A stretch of 32,192 nt of DNA from Methylococcaceae bacterium. GTDB lineage: Bacteria; Pseudomonadota; Gammaproteobacteria; Methylococcales; Methylomonadaceae. Every line of letters starts with the position of its first letter. The first letter of the stretch is position 1. The notes under the pieces were generated by a model. It ran no database searches, was not told the DNA's origin, and worked only from the letters and a program-made list of their open reading frames with translations. Both the position numbers and the translations under genes were made by a program. The stretch lies in assembly GCA_006844585.1 (NCBI GenBank), contig SPJM01000033.1, forward strand, positions 1-32,192, in the 5' to 3' direction. Below are positions 14,136-22,174 of the stretch, piece after piece.

Positions 14136-15170
14136 TTATTTTTCTAATTTTTCCAATCTGCTTTGCAAATCTTTGACCCGCTTAATCAAATCCGGCAATT
14201 TACTTAATGCCGCCAGCTCTTTCCAAGCCATTTTACGATCTTTAGCCGGACTCCCCCAAACCTGGGTTCCCGCTTTAACGTCTTGCGATACCCCGGAGCG
14301 GGCCATCACTACTGATTGTTGACCGATTTTAACATGATCTGCAACGCCTGTGCTTCCGGCTAATATAGCTCCGTCTTCAATCGTACAAGAGCCGGAAATG
14401 CCGGATTGACCACAGATAATGACGCTGCGGCCGACTTTATTATTATGACCGAGCTGCACCAGGTTATCGATTTTGCTGCCTGCGCCGATTGAAGTAGAAC
14501 CTAAAGCGCCGCGATCAATACAGGTGTTGGCGCCGATTTCTACATGATCATCGATAACTACATTGCCGACATGCGGCACTTTAACATGTTGACCGTTACG
14601 AAATTTATAGCCGAAACCGTCGGCGGCGATAATTGATCCCGAATGAATGACGACATGATCGCCGATAATGGTGTTATCGTAAATCACCACATTGGCGTAA
14701 ATTTTACAATGCTTGCCGATCTTTACATTATTGCCGATATGCACCCCGGCGTAGATTTCCGTTTGATCGCCTATTTCACAATGCTGACCGATGCTGGAAA
14801 AGGGGCCGATGTGTGTGTGTTCGCCCAACTGTGCGCTTTCATGTACATCCGCTTTGCCGGAAATCGTTTTTTCCACAACCGGAGAAGGATGTAAAGCGCC
14901 GACTGCGGCCAGAAAACTCATTTCCGGATCTTCGCAAACTAATAAGGCCATCTGTTGAGGCGCATCGGAAGCGTCAAATTGGCTGGAAATAAAGCAAGCC
15001 GAGGCCTGGCAATCAGTTAAATATTTTTTATATTTACTATCGCTTAAAACCGTAACCTGTCCGGCTTGAGCGCTCATAATATCGGCTGCGGACGTAATTT
15101 CAAGAGCCGGGTCGGTCCCTTTTATTTGCGCGTCACAATGTTCTGCGATCTGTGCGAGTGTAAATATCAT
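14136..15170 (-). CDS. lpxD: UDP-3-O-acylglucosamine N-acyltransferase LpxD
   Basis: 344 residues, full family length. An N-terminal uridine-binding domain (about 1-95), a left-handed parallel beta-helix of hexapeptide repeats (about 100-300; many IG-x-x-x units), and a C-terminal helix (about 315-344). The catalytic His is visible as His242 in DNLVQLGHN, and the conserved DGFGY lies at 184-188. It transfers a 3-hydroxyacyl chain from acyl-ACP to UDP-3-O-acylglucosamine in lipid A synthesis in the cytoplasm. It is not in the usual bamA-skp-lpxD-fabZ-lpxA-lpxB cluster. Instead it starts 1 base after the stop of the MFS/spermidine-synthase-like gene and is probably co-transcribed with it, so it may be a second lpxD copy. 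Confidence 0.93.
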   Translation of the reverse strand: MIFTLAQIAEHCDAQIKGTDPALEITSAADIMSAQAGQVTVLSDSKYKKYLTDCQASACFISSQFDASDAPQQMALLVCEDPEMSFLAAVGALHPSPVVEKTISGKADVHESAQLGEHTHIGPFSSIGQHCEIGDQTEIYAGVHIGNNVKIGKHCKIYANVVIYDNTIIGDHVVIHSGSIIAADGFGYKFRNGQHVKVPHVGNVVIDDHVEIGANTCIDRGALGSTSIGAGSKIDNLVQLGHNNKVGRSVIICGQSGISGSCTIEDGAILAGSTGVADHVKIGQQSVVMARSGVSQDVKAGTQVWGSPAKDRKMAWKELAALSKLPDLIKRVKDLQSRLEKLEK

Positions 15171-15171
15171 A

Positions 15172-17394
15172 TTATTTCCAGATTCCTAAAATATTAGTGA
15201 AGTCATCGGTCCACGGCTTCATATCAAAATAAAGCGGTAGTTTTTGCCATTTGCCTAAACGGCTTTGTTGCAAGGGTTCTAATACATCAGCGGATTTCGC
15301 TATCACCACCCAATCAGTCGCCACCACCAAAGGAATCTCCTTACGCGGTTTGAACTCTTGAATTAAGGCACCCAATTTTAAATGACTGACATGATCGGAT
15401 AACACCTTTTTTAATTCTAGATGACGATTGGTAATATGGAAAGCCAACATGCCGTTGGCTTTTAATTTGGCAATGTACAATTGAATGGCTTCGCGGGTTA
15501 GTAAATGGGTCGGCACCGAATCTGAACTGAAAGCATCCAGAATCAACAAGTCGAATTTTTCATCTTCAGCTTTGAGCAATTGCAAACGGGCGTCGCCGAC
15601 AATCATTTCCGCCTGGTAATTACATTTTCTTAGATAACTGAAATAATCCGTGTTTTCGGCGATTTTGATCACCAAAGGATCAATTTCATAAAAATACCAA
15701 TGCTGCTGCGGCTTGGCGTAACAAGCCAATGCGCCCGCGCCCAATCCCACCGAACCGATTTGCCACTGCTCGTTTTGTTGATCAAAGACTTTGAATAATT
15801 GCCCCATCGGGCCGGGTTTGCTGTAGTAGGTCAGCGGCGTTCGGCTATGTTTGGCGGATAAGCGTTGAGCGCCGTGTTTGGTGGTGCCGTGAAACAACTC
15901 GTGATATTTTTCAGGGCGATTATCTTCATTGCTCAAAATGCTTTCCCGCACCGAAAATACGCCGAAAAAACTACGCTCCTGATACAAAGTATTCGATAAC
16001 ATGCTATGCAGCCCTTGAGTGAAAAACAAGATGGCGGCGGTGGTCAAAGCCAGGGTAATAGGCTGTTTGCGGAAAGCATAGTTGAGACCCGCTAATAGTA
16101 TCAAAGCGACGCCAATGCTATCCAAATAAGGCGCGGGGTTATCGATCAGTCCGTAAACCACCAATCCTATGATTAACAAGCTAAGCGGCAACGCCGCTTG
16201 TTTTAGCCAGTGGATTGATAATAATCCGGGGCGTAATAACAAAGCGGCAATGATCATGATCGGATATTCATAAACCGCGTTAAATACGAACGGCGCGACA
16301 AAGGTGTTGAACATGCCGCCCAACATGCCGGCGAAAGACATGATTAAGTAAAACCGGGTTAGGTGTTGAGTATGCGGTCTATGTTTGGCCAATTCGCCGT
16401 GACAAACCATCACCGCCAGAAAGAAGGCCAGCAAATGCAGGGATAAATCCACTCCATAAGACAAAGCAGCTGGATTGATAAAAGAAAAAGCGATAAACGG
16501 CAATAATATTGCCGGTTGCAGCTTAACCATCCACGGATGAACTTTATCCGACCATTTACTGAACACCACAATAAAAGTCAGTAAATATAAGGTTAATGGA
16601 ACAATCCATAAGAGAGGCGCGGAAGCGATATCCGTACTGATAAAGTTGGTCAGGCCCAGCAATAAACTGGAAGGCACAAAAGCCAAGGCCAGCCAATGTA
16701 ATTGAATTTGCGGACTCAGCGCTTCCGTTTCCACTTCCGGCGCAGCGCGTTCGCCAGACCGATGGTATCGCCAAAGGAAGAAAGCGCAGCCGCCGATCAA
16801 TAGTAATAAACCGCCGTAAACAATGCTCCAAATCGATTGTTGATCCGCCAAGCCAATATTCGGCTCAATAATGAACGGATAACTCAATAAAGAAAGCATG
16901 CTGCCGGCGTTGCTGGCGGCATACAGAAAATAAGGGTCTTCGCTGTTTTTATGGCCGATATTGGCGAACCATTTCTGTAATAACGGCGCTGTGGTGGAAA
17001 CAACAAAAAATGGCAAACCGATAGCGATGAATAAAGTCCAAATCAACCATAGAGTCGGGTTGCTTGCCGTCGGCGGTTCGCCGCCTTCCGGCAAAGCCAA
17101 CGGCAACGCCAACAGACTGATGAATAACAGACACAGATGAACGAGGACTTGGCGATTATACGTTTGTTTGTCGGCCAGGAAATGGGCGTAGCAATAACCC
17201 AAAAACAAAATCATTTGATAAAACACCATGCAGGTGTTCCATACCGCCGGGGCGCCGCCTAATAAGGGCAATAACAGTTTGCCGAACATCGGTTGCACGA
17301 CGAACATCAGCGACGCGCTGAGGAACAGTGTGACGGAAAATAACATAACCAATGAAAAACGTTGGTCGGACGAAGTCTGTGTCGTTGTTTTCAT
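15172..17394 (-). CDS. Fused MFS-like transporter / spermidine-synthase-like protein
   Basis: 740 residues. About 12-14 hydrophobic segments in residues 15-465 form an MFS-like membrane half (starting VMLFSVTLFLSASLMFVVQPMFGKLLLPLLGG). Residues about 475-740 form a spermidine-synthase-like Rossmann methyltransferase fold. SAM/dcSAM-type motifs are present: VGLGAGALACYA (549-560), EIDP (570-573), VGDAR (599-603) and LILDAFSSDSVPTHLL (617-632). Polyamine synthase activity cannot be assumed, because many such fused proteins lack demonstrated activity. The product probably sits in the inner membrane with the enzyme half in the cytoplasm. The start lacks a clear Shine-Dalgarno. It is immediately followed by lpxD, so an envelope role is possible. 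Confidence 0.9.
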   Translation of the reverse strand: MKTTTQTSSDQRFSLVMLFSVTLFLSASLMFVVQPMFGKLLLPLLGGAPAVWNTCMVFYQMILFLGYCYAHFLADKQTYNRQVLVHLCLLFISLLALPLALPEGGEPPTASNPTLWLIWTLFIAIGLPFFVVSTTAPLLQKWFANIGHKNSEDPYFLYAASNAGSMLSLLSYPFIIEPNIGLADQQSIWSIVYGGLLLLIGGCAFFLWRYHRSGERAAPEVETEALSPQIQLHWLALAFVPSSLLLGLTNFISTDIASAPLLWIVPLTLYLLTFIVVFSKWSDKVHPWMVKLQPAILLPFIAFSFINPAALSYGVDLSLHLLAFFLAVMVCHGELAKHRPHTQHLTRFYLIMSFAGMLGGMFNTFVAPFVFNAVYEYPIMIIAALLLRPGLLSIHWLKQAALPLSLLIIGLVVYGLIDNPAPYLDSIGVALILLAGLNYAFRKQPITLALTTAAILFFTQGLHSMLSNTLYQERSFFGVFSVRESILSNEDNRPEKYHELFHGTTKHGAQRLSAKHSRTPLTYYSKPGPMGQLFKVFDQQNEQWQIGSVGLGAGALACYAKPQQHWYFYEIDPLVIKIAENTDYFSYLRKCNYQAEMIVGDARLQLLKAEDEKFDLLILDAFSSDSVPTHLLTREAIQLYIAKLKANGMLAFHITNRHLELKKVLSDHVSHLKLGALIQEFKPRKEIPLVVATDWVVIAKSADVLEPLQQSRLGKWQKLPLYFDMKPWTDDFTNILGIWK

Positions 17395-17617
17395 GCTTTA
17401 TTATTGTGACTACAAAATGTGCGCCTATCATAAAGCATTTGTACTGAGGCAGAAAGCTGTGATGTTTTATGAAAATACTCTAATAGCATGATGAAAAATG
17501 AATATTCCGAATTAACACTACAAAGTTTATGTATTTGTATTATATTTAAGACTCCGACAAGGGAATCATTCAGCCCGTTTTGTTAATACAAAACCCATCT
17601 AACGGTGTTAAATTCTG

Positions 17618-18460
17618 ATGGAACAAACCGCATTGAACAAGTTTACTGATTTGGTAAAGCATCAATTGGAGAACGAGGCTTTAGTGTTGCCGACTTTACC
17701 GGATATTGCCTTAGAGATTCGCCAACGCATTAACAGCAGTCCGAATTTATCAAGCCAGGAAATATCCGAACTCATCGGTCGCGACCCGGCGTTAGCCGCG
17801 CGCTTAATCCAAATCTCAAATAGCGCGCTATACGGCAGAGGTGAAAATTTATCGCATAGCATTAACGAAGCCATCATTAATCTAGGCGTTACCAATGCGG
17901 GGCGCCTAATCACATCAATAGCCATAAAAGAGACATTTAAACCCGCTTCAGCAAAAGTTAAGCAATTGATGAATCAAACCCTACAACAAACACTCACCGT
18001 TGCGGCTATTTGCCGTGGTATGGCGATGTTTGCGGGCCATCTGAATCCTGACGAAGCAATGTTAGCCGGTTTGGTTCATCAAATTGGCATGTTGCCGGTT
18101 TTATGGCTTTATGAAGACTCTCACATGCAGTTAAGCGATAAAGAATTAGCCCGTGTTTTAGATAGCGCCCATGGTGAAATCGGTCAATTAATACTTGAAA
18201 GCTGGAACTTTCCAGACGAATTGGTCGAAGTGCCGGCAAATTACCAAGATTTTCAGCGTAATAAACATGAATCTCCCGATTATACTGACATTGTTACCGT
18301 GTCTTATTTACAAGCTTGTGCGGGCACTTTTCATGCGCACAGCAATATTGACTGGGACACGGTGCCCGCTTTCGCCAAACTGGGTCTTAGTTCCGATCTG
18401 GATGAGCTTTCCAATGAAACGGTGCAAACCCATATCAGCGCCGCCCAGACTATATTATAA
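17618..18460 (+). CDS. HDOD-domain protein
   Basis: 280 residues consisting almost entirely of one HDOD domain (about 20-225), recognisable by LPTLPDIALEIRQRIN, LIGRDPALAARLIQISNSALYG, INEAIINLGVTNAGRLITSIAIKE and LAGLVHQIGMLPVLWL. HDOD proteins are HD-GYP-like but lack the phosphodiesterase metal site, and act as scaffolds in signalling. Here HQIG replaces an HD dyad. It heads a three-gene set with a response regulator 35 bases downstream and a soluble histidine kinase after that, suggesting a shared pathway. The upstream region is AT-rich; no clear ribosome site is visible before the ATG. Confidence 0.9.
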   Translation: MEQTALNKFTDLVKHQLENEALVLPTLPDIALEIRQRINSSPNLSSQEISELIGRDPALAARLIQISNSALYGRGENLSHSINEAIINLGVTNAGRLITSIAIKETFKPASAKVKQLMNQTLQQTLTVAAICRGMAMFAGHLNPDEAMLAGLVHQIGMLPVLWLYEDSHMQLSDKELARVLDSAHGEIGQLILESWNFPDELVEVPANYQDFQRNKHESPDYTDIVTVSYLQACAGTFHAHSNIDWDTVPAFAKLGLSSDLDELSNETVQTHISAAQTIL

Positions 18461-18495
18461 AAAACATCGATCTTAAATGGGTATGGAGGGCATAA

Positions 18496-19578
18496 ATGAA
18501 TACAAACTATAAAATTCTGGTCGTAGACGACGAAGAGCTCAATGTTGAATTGATTGTCGATGTTTTAGAAGATGAAGATTATCAAATAGAAACTGCGGAA
18601 AACGGTCAAGAGGCGGTGGAAAAATTCAAAAGCTTCAGACCGGATATGGTGCTGCTTGATGTAATGATGCCGGTGATGGATGGTTATTCTGCGTGCCAAA
18701 CCATCCGCGAATTACCCGATGAAATCGGTAAAGACATTCCGATTATATTTATTTCCGCCAAAGCCGGTCTGGAAGATAAGGTTCGCGGTTATCAGGCGGG
18801 CGGCAATGACTACATTATCAAACCTTTTGAAAACAGTGAGCTGTTAATAAAAATCGATTTAATTTTCAAAGAACAGGACGAAGTCAAAGCCTTACAAGCC
18901 TCAGTGACAGATTCCCATGAAATGGCCTACAGCTTGATGACCTCGGCGGCCAAAATGGGCGCGATCGGAGAATTTTTACGGGCCTCATTATCCTGTAATT
19001 CTGTAGATGAATTATTGCAATGTTTCTTTGAACTTTCCCTAAGCGGCCAGTTGGGCTGCACCCTCAAAACTCAATTCAACGGCGAATTGATTATTCGCAG
19101 CGATGACGGTTTAAAACATGCCATAGACCATGAGCTGATTCGCCAATACAGCAGTCCGGATCGGATTTACTATTTCGGCAAAAATCGTGCTCTGTTCAAT
19201 TGGAATAATGTTGTTTTATTAGTGCGTAATGTCGGCGCTGAGGCAGATCATATCGCCATTATGTTGGATGGCCTATCGGCGGCGCTGCATTTTATGCAAA
19301 TGCAATCTCAGTTACTGAACTCTATTCAAGTTTTCCAGCAAGATAACGCAAATTTCAAAATTAAAGCAACAACAGTGATGGAAGATATAGAAGAAGATCT
19401 GCGCACAATTTTTGTCGAATTGGGTAAAAGTTCAACTTTAACCGAACATGAGGAAGAACAAATCACTGCTATTGTTGAGAAAGGCCGCACAGTACTGGAT
19501 CAAATGTTGTTATCCGGACGACAATTGGAAAAAGATTTGGAACAGGCTTTAGACCATTATCAGAATAGAGGCTTGTAG
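18496..19578 (+). CDS. Response regulator with GAF-like C-terminal region
   Basis: 360 residues with a strong GGAGGG ribosome site 7 bases from the ATG. The N-terminal receiver (about 5-125) is canonical: D11-D12, phosphoacceptor D55 (LLDVMMPVMDG), the SAK segment at 87-89 and K109. A coiled linker (about 128-150) follows. Residues about 150-275 may adopt a GAF-like fold (MGAIGEFLRASLSCNSVDELLQCFFELS ... NVVLLVRNVG ... HIAIMLDGLSAALHFM). A C-terminal helical/coiled-coil region (about 280-360) closes the protein. There is no HTH, GGDEF or EAL, so output is probably by protein contact. The kinase gene starts 5 bases after its stop. Confidence 0.88.
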   Translation: MNTNYKILVVDDEELNVELIVDVLEDEDYQIETAENGQEAVEKFKSFRPDMVLLDVMMPVMDGYSACQTIRELPDEIGKDIPIIFISAKAGLEDKVRGYQAGGNDYIIKPFENSELLIKIDLIFKEQDEVKALQASVTDSHEMAYSLMTSAAKMGAIGEFLRASLSCNSVDELLQCFFELSLSGQLGCTLKTQFNGELIIRSDDGLKHAIDHELIRQYSSPDRIYYFGKNRALFNWNNVVLLVRNVGAEADHIAIMLDGLSAALHFMQMQSQLLNSIQVFQQDNANFKIKATTVMEDIEEDLRTIFVELGKSSTLTEHEEEQITAIVEKGRTVLDQMLLSGRQLEKDLEQALDHYQNRGL

Positions 19579-19583
19579 GAAAC

Positions 19584-20939
19584 ATGTTGGAAAAAGACGA
19601 TCAAGCAATGGAAACTAAAATAAAGCGATTGGAAAAACAAATCGCCTTGTTACAGGAAGATAAGCAAGTTTTACAATCGCAGGTGAAAGAAACCGTCGCC
19701 GCAGCGCATAGCGTTATTGTCGCGCAGGGCTTATTGCAATCCTTATTATACAACTCCCCGGACGGCATTATTATTCTTAACCAGAATCACCAAATTGAAA
19801 CCTTTAACCGTAGCGCTGAAAAGTTATTCGGTTATCGCGAAGTGGACTTGTATTCACAATCTATTGATAATTTAACCTTATTTGAATTACCAGAGGGTTT
19901 TCAAGGCAATATAGCCCGGTTTCTCATTCAATCCAGTCACTTAAGCATAAACCAGCACATTTTCGGCTTGACTAAACAAGGAGCAAGAATTCCTTTACGC
20001 GTATCAGTGAGTGAAATAAAAGGCAATGATGCGATGTTATTCGATGAATCCGATGAGAATGAAAACAGCGCCGATATAGATGCCTTGTTGTGCTATGTCT
20101 TCGATATCAGTAAAGAATTGCAACAAATCAAGAATATGAAGAAGCAAGCCTTGTTCATGCAGCAAGCTTCCATCAAGTTTCAACAAGCGCAGGAAAAAGC
20201 GGAAAGGGCGAATCAATTAAAAACGGAATTTCTCGCCAATATTTCACATGAATTGCGCACCCCTATGCAGGCGATACTCGGCTTTGCCGACAGGGGCATC
20301 AGCAAAATTGATTCAGGTAATAAAGAAGTCCAACTTAAATACTTTAATAATATTAAAAAAGGCGGCAGCCGCTTGTTGACTTTGTTGAATGATTTACTCG
20401 ATTTGTCAAAATTGGAAGCCGGGAAAATTGATTTAGTCTGTGAACAACTGGATTTAAGAGATGCCGTGCATGAAAGCATCCAAGAAGTCGCCAGCCTGGC
20501 GCAACAAAAATCATTGGAAATAAACGTACAACCGGCAAACTGCCCTACATCAGCTTATTTCGATTTTCACAAAATTCTTCAAGTATTGAGAAACCTGCTT
20601 TCCAATGCGATTAAATTCACCCCGGATGGGGGAGGAATCACCCTTTATTTTACTGAAACTGCATTATCGGCTGAAAATGAACAGGATCATAGCGAGCAGC
20701 AATTTAACGCCCTCGCTTTAACGGTTGCCGATTCAGGCGTCGGCATTCCGAAAGCGGAACTCAATACAGTCTTCGATAAATTTGCGCAAAGCTCCAAAAC
20801 CCGCACAGGCGGCGGCGGAACAGGACTAGGTTTGGCCATATGCAAGGAAATCATGCACATACACCGCGGCGACATCAGTGTTTTTAGTGAAGAGGATAAA
20901 GGTTCGCAATTCACCATTATCCTGCCGAAAAAACCATAA
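19584..20939 (+). CDS. Soluble PAS-containing histidine kinase
   Basis: 451 residues with no membrane segment. An N-terminal coiled coil (about 8-45), PAS (about 50-180, LLYNSPDGIIILNQNHQIETFNRSAEKLFGY), a second coiled coil (about 178-212), HisKA with His222 (ANISHELRTPMQAI), and HATPase with N-box (RNLLSNAIKFTP, 336-347), G1 DSGVGI (383-388) and a Gly-rich G2 loop (GGGGTGLGL, 409-417). AGGAAAC precedes the ATG. Being the last gene of the HDOD-regulator-kinase set, it is the likely phosphodonor for the regulator. The acidic insertion DESDENENSAD inside the PAS region is unusual. A cytoplasmic signal is inferred. Confidence 0.9.
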   Translation: MLEKDDQAMETKIKRLEKQIALLQEDKQVLQSQVKETVAAAHSVIVAQGLLQSLLYNSPDGIIILNQNHQIETFNRSAEKLFGYREVDLYSQSIDNLTLFELPEGFQGNIARFLIQSSHLSINQHIFGLTKQGARIPLRVSVSEIKGNDAMLFDESDENENSADIDALLCYVFDISKELQQIKNMKKQALFMQQASIKFQQAQEKAERANQLKTEFLANISHELRTPMQAILGFADRGISKIDSGNKEVQLKYFNNIKKGGSRLLTLLNDLLDLSKLEAGKIDLVCEQLDLRDAVHESIQEVASLAQQKSLEINVQPANCPTSAYFDFHKILQVLRNLLSNAIKFTPDGGGITLYFTETALSAENEQDHSEQQFNALALTVADSGVGIPKAELNTVFDKFAQSSKTRTGGGGTGLGLAICKEIMHIHRGDISVFSEEDKGSQFTIILPKKP

Positions 20940-20967
20940 ATTAAAAACTGATACGCGAAATTAATAA

Positions 20968-21009
20968 AGCTCTCCGCTGAAGGGGAGTAGGTTCTTCAAG
21001 CAGAGAGCT
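20968..21009 (+). terminator. Stem-loop after the kinase gene
   Basis: Arms agctctccgct (20968-20978) and agcagagagct (20999-21009) pair at 10 of 11 positions, with a 20-base loop, 28 bases past the kinase stop. No U tract follows, so it may aid Rho-type or processing-based ending rather than being a strong intrinsic terminator. Confidence 0.4.
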
Positions 21010-21388
21010 AACATGAATTAGTAAGAAAATATAGGCTCATGCCATAACCTATATTCAATATGGATTGATATGTACTTTTTAATTGAACACCTCCCTTGAA
21101 TTTTGTTGAATTCATAGATAGTGCGTTAATTTAAGCTAACCTGGGTTTCAATGCGGTGAACTGATCATTCTGAATTGCTCCCAATTCGACAAGCAGTAAA
21201 CCGTTTATTGTAAATTTTTATCTCAACATCTAATCCTCTATAAATAGAGCATTTACTATGCCATATAGAATTATCTGGAAAACAAGGCTTTATAGAGCCG
21301 AAAAGAGTTTCTTTTGTCATTTCTGTCAGACGCGCACTGACATCAAGCCAATGTTGTCAGTGGCTATGCCTCTCAAATCATCTTAAAT

Positions 21389-21433
21389 GATTATTTCATG
21401 GCTCCCGCGCTCTGCGTTACGAAACGCAGAGCG
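21389..21433. repeat. Dispersed 18-mer plus GC-rich hairpin, REP-like
   Basis: The word gattatttcatggctccc (21389-21406) recurs at 22004-22021. Here it is followed by a perfect hairpin with arms cgctctgcgtt (21408-21418) and aacgcagagcg (21423-21433) and loop acga. It lies 34 bases from the end of the small exported-protein gene on the minus strand and may serve as its terminator. Confidence 0.6.
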
Positions 21434-21467
21434 TTAAAGAAGAAGGGCAGTTACATTGGTCTATACT

Positions 21468-21815
21468 TTATTCAGTTTCCGCATCATCCTCAGTCAAGCC
21501 GCTCGCTTCACCTTCAGTATCTGTTGTGTCTTCATCATCAGCTAACATTTGTTCAATAGCTGCTACGCAGGCTTCCGGGTCTTCTTCGTCGCCTAACACT
21601 AATTCGTAATTGAAAGATTTGCCCCGTTGTTTAAAGGCCACATCAAAAAAACGGCCATCAAAATCCGGATTGCCTGAATTAACAATTTGAACGCAAGGCA
21701 CAATGAGTTCTTTACGACCGAAATCAACTCGCGGCCCACCGGAGATGTCGTCAGCGAATACGGCAGGACTGCTTAATACAAATAAAATTAGCGTTATGAA
21801 AGTTAATTGTCTCAT
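21468..21815 (-). CDS. Small acidic exported protein, unknown
   Basis: 115 residues with GAGGT about 8 bases before the ATG. Residues 1-21 (MRQLTFITLILFVLSSPAVFA) are a signal peptide with a VFA cleavage site. The mature part starts DDISGGPRVDFGRKELIVPCVQI, has two Cys that could form a disulfide (PCVQI and EACVAA), and ends in a very acidic Asp/Glu/Thr-rich tail of about 25 residues. A small periplasmic beta-domain with a calcium- or cation-attracting tail is possible, but this is a guess. Flanked on both sides by REP-like repeats and not in an operon. Confidence 0.75.
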   Translation of the reverse strand: MRQLTFITLILFVLSSPAVFADDISGGPRVDFGRKELIVPCVQIVNSGNPDFDGRFFDVAFKQRGKSFNYELVLGDEEDPEACVAAIEQMLADDEDTTDTEGEASGLTEDDAETE

Positions 21816-21980
21816 TTGAATACCTCATGTTTTTGAATGAATTGATATAGCTTTAATTCAATGATAGACACCTTGCTAAAGCTGCACCGACGAATAAATC
21901 ACAAAACTGCAAATTCCATAAAAAATATGTTTTTGTGAACAGTTCTGCAATTTAGAAGACAATGTGAATGTTGCTAAATC

Positions 21981-22021
21981 CGCAGATTACACAGATGGGC
22001 GCAGATTATTTCATGGCTCCC
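21981..22021. repeat. Direct repeat and second copy of the 18-mer
   Basis: The word cgcagatta occurs at 21981-21989 and 22000-22008. It is followed by gattatttcatggctccc (22004-22021), identical to 21389-21406. Sequences of the cgcagattacacagat type are common dispersed repeats in bacterial genomes. Here the downstream hairpin seen at 21408 is absent. Confidence 0.5.
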
Positions 22022-22059
22022 ACCCGAAGAGACTGTAAAAGTATAGCTTAGGATAAGGT

Positions 22060-22109
22060 GCGAACCCCAACATTAGAAGACTCAGAAGCCCTTGATTGTT
22101 GGGGTTCGC
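22060..22109. repeat. Inverted repeat, degenerate copy of the 27.2-kb REP-like element
   Basis: Perfect 13-bp arms (gcgaaccccaaca at 22060-22072 and its complement at 22097-22109) with a 24-base interior. The outer sequence continues as an imperfect match. The same core forms the arms of the longer palindrome at 27159-27233, so both belong to one dispersed family. It sits just past the stop of the 1346-residue membrane-protein gene. Confidence 0.75.
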
Positions 22110-22174
22110 AGGCTCACCCACAAGCTACGCATGCATTATTTTTGAACCACTCCCTTAACAGCATCAAGGCGCAA

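Larger units (their letters stand above)
20940..21467. other. Intergenic region after the HDOD operon
   Basis: 528 bases between convergent genes. It holds a terminator-like hairpin (20968-21009), AT-rich sequence to about 21300, a cluster of short complementary words (ctgaca/tgtcag) near 21326-21360, and a GC-rich hairpin with a shared 18-mer (21389-21433). A 42-codon open frame at 21258-21386 lacks a ribosome site. No gene is called. Confidence 0.5.
21816..22174. other. Repeat-rich intergenic region
   Basis: 359 bases upstream of the small exported-protein gene and downstream of the large membrane-protein gene. It contains a cgcagatta direct repeat and the shared 18-mer (21981-22021), then a 13-bp inverted repeat (22060-22109). 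No gene seen. Confidence 0.6.

Noticed and set aside
17541-17546. TATATT as -10 box for the HDOD operon
   Set aside because: The only -35-like hexamer (TTAACA at 17512) is 23 bases away, too far for a normal sigma-70 promoter.
21258-21386. 42-codon plus-strand frame with a CHFC motif
   Set aside because: No ribosome site, and it lies in a region of short complementary repeats; the CxxC-like motif alone is not enough.
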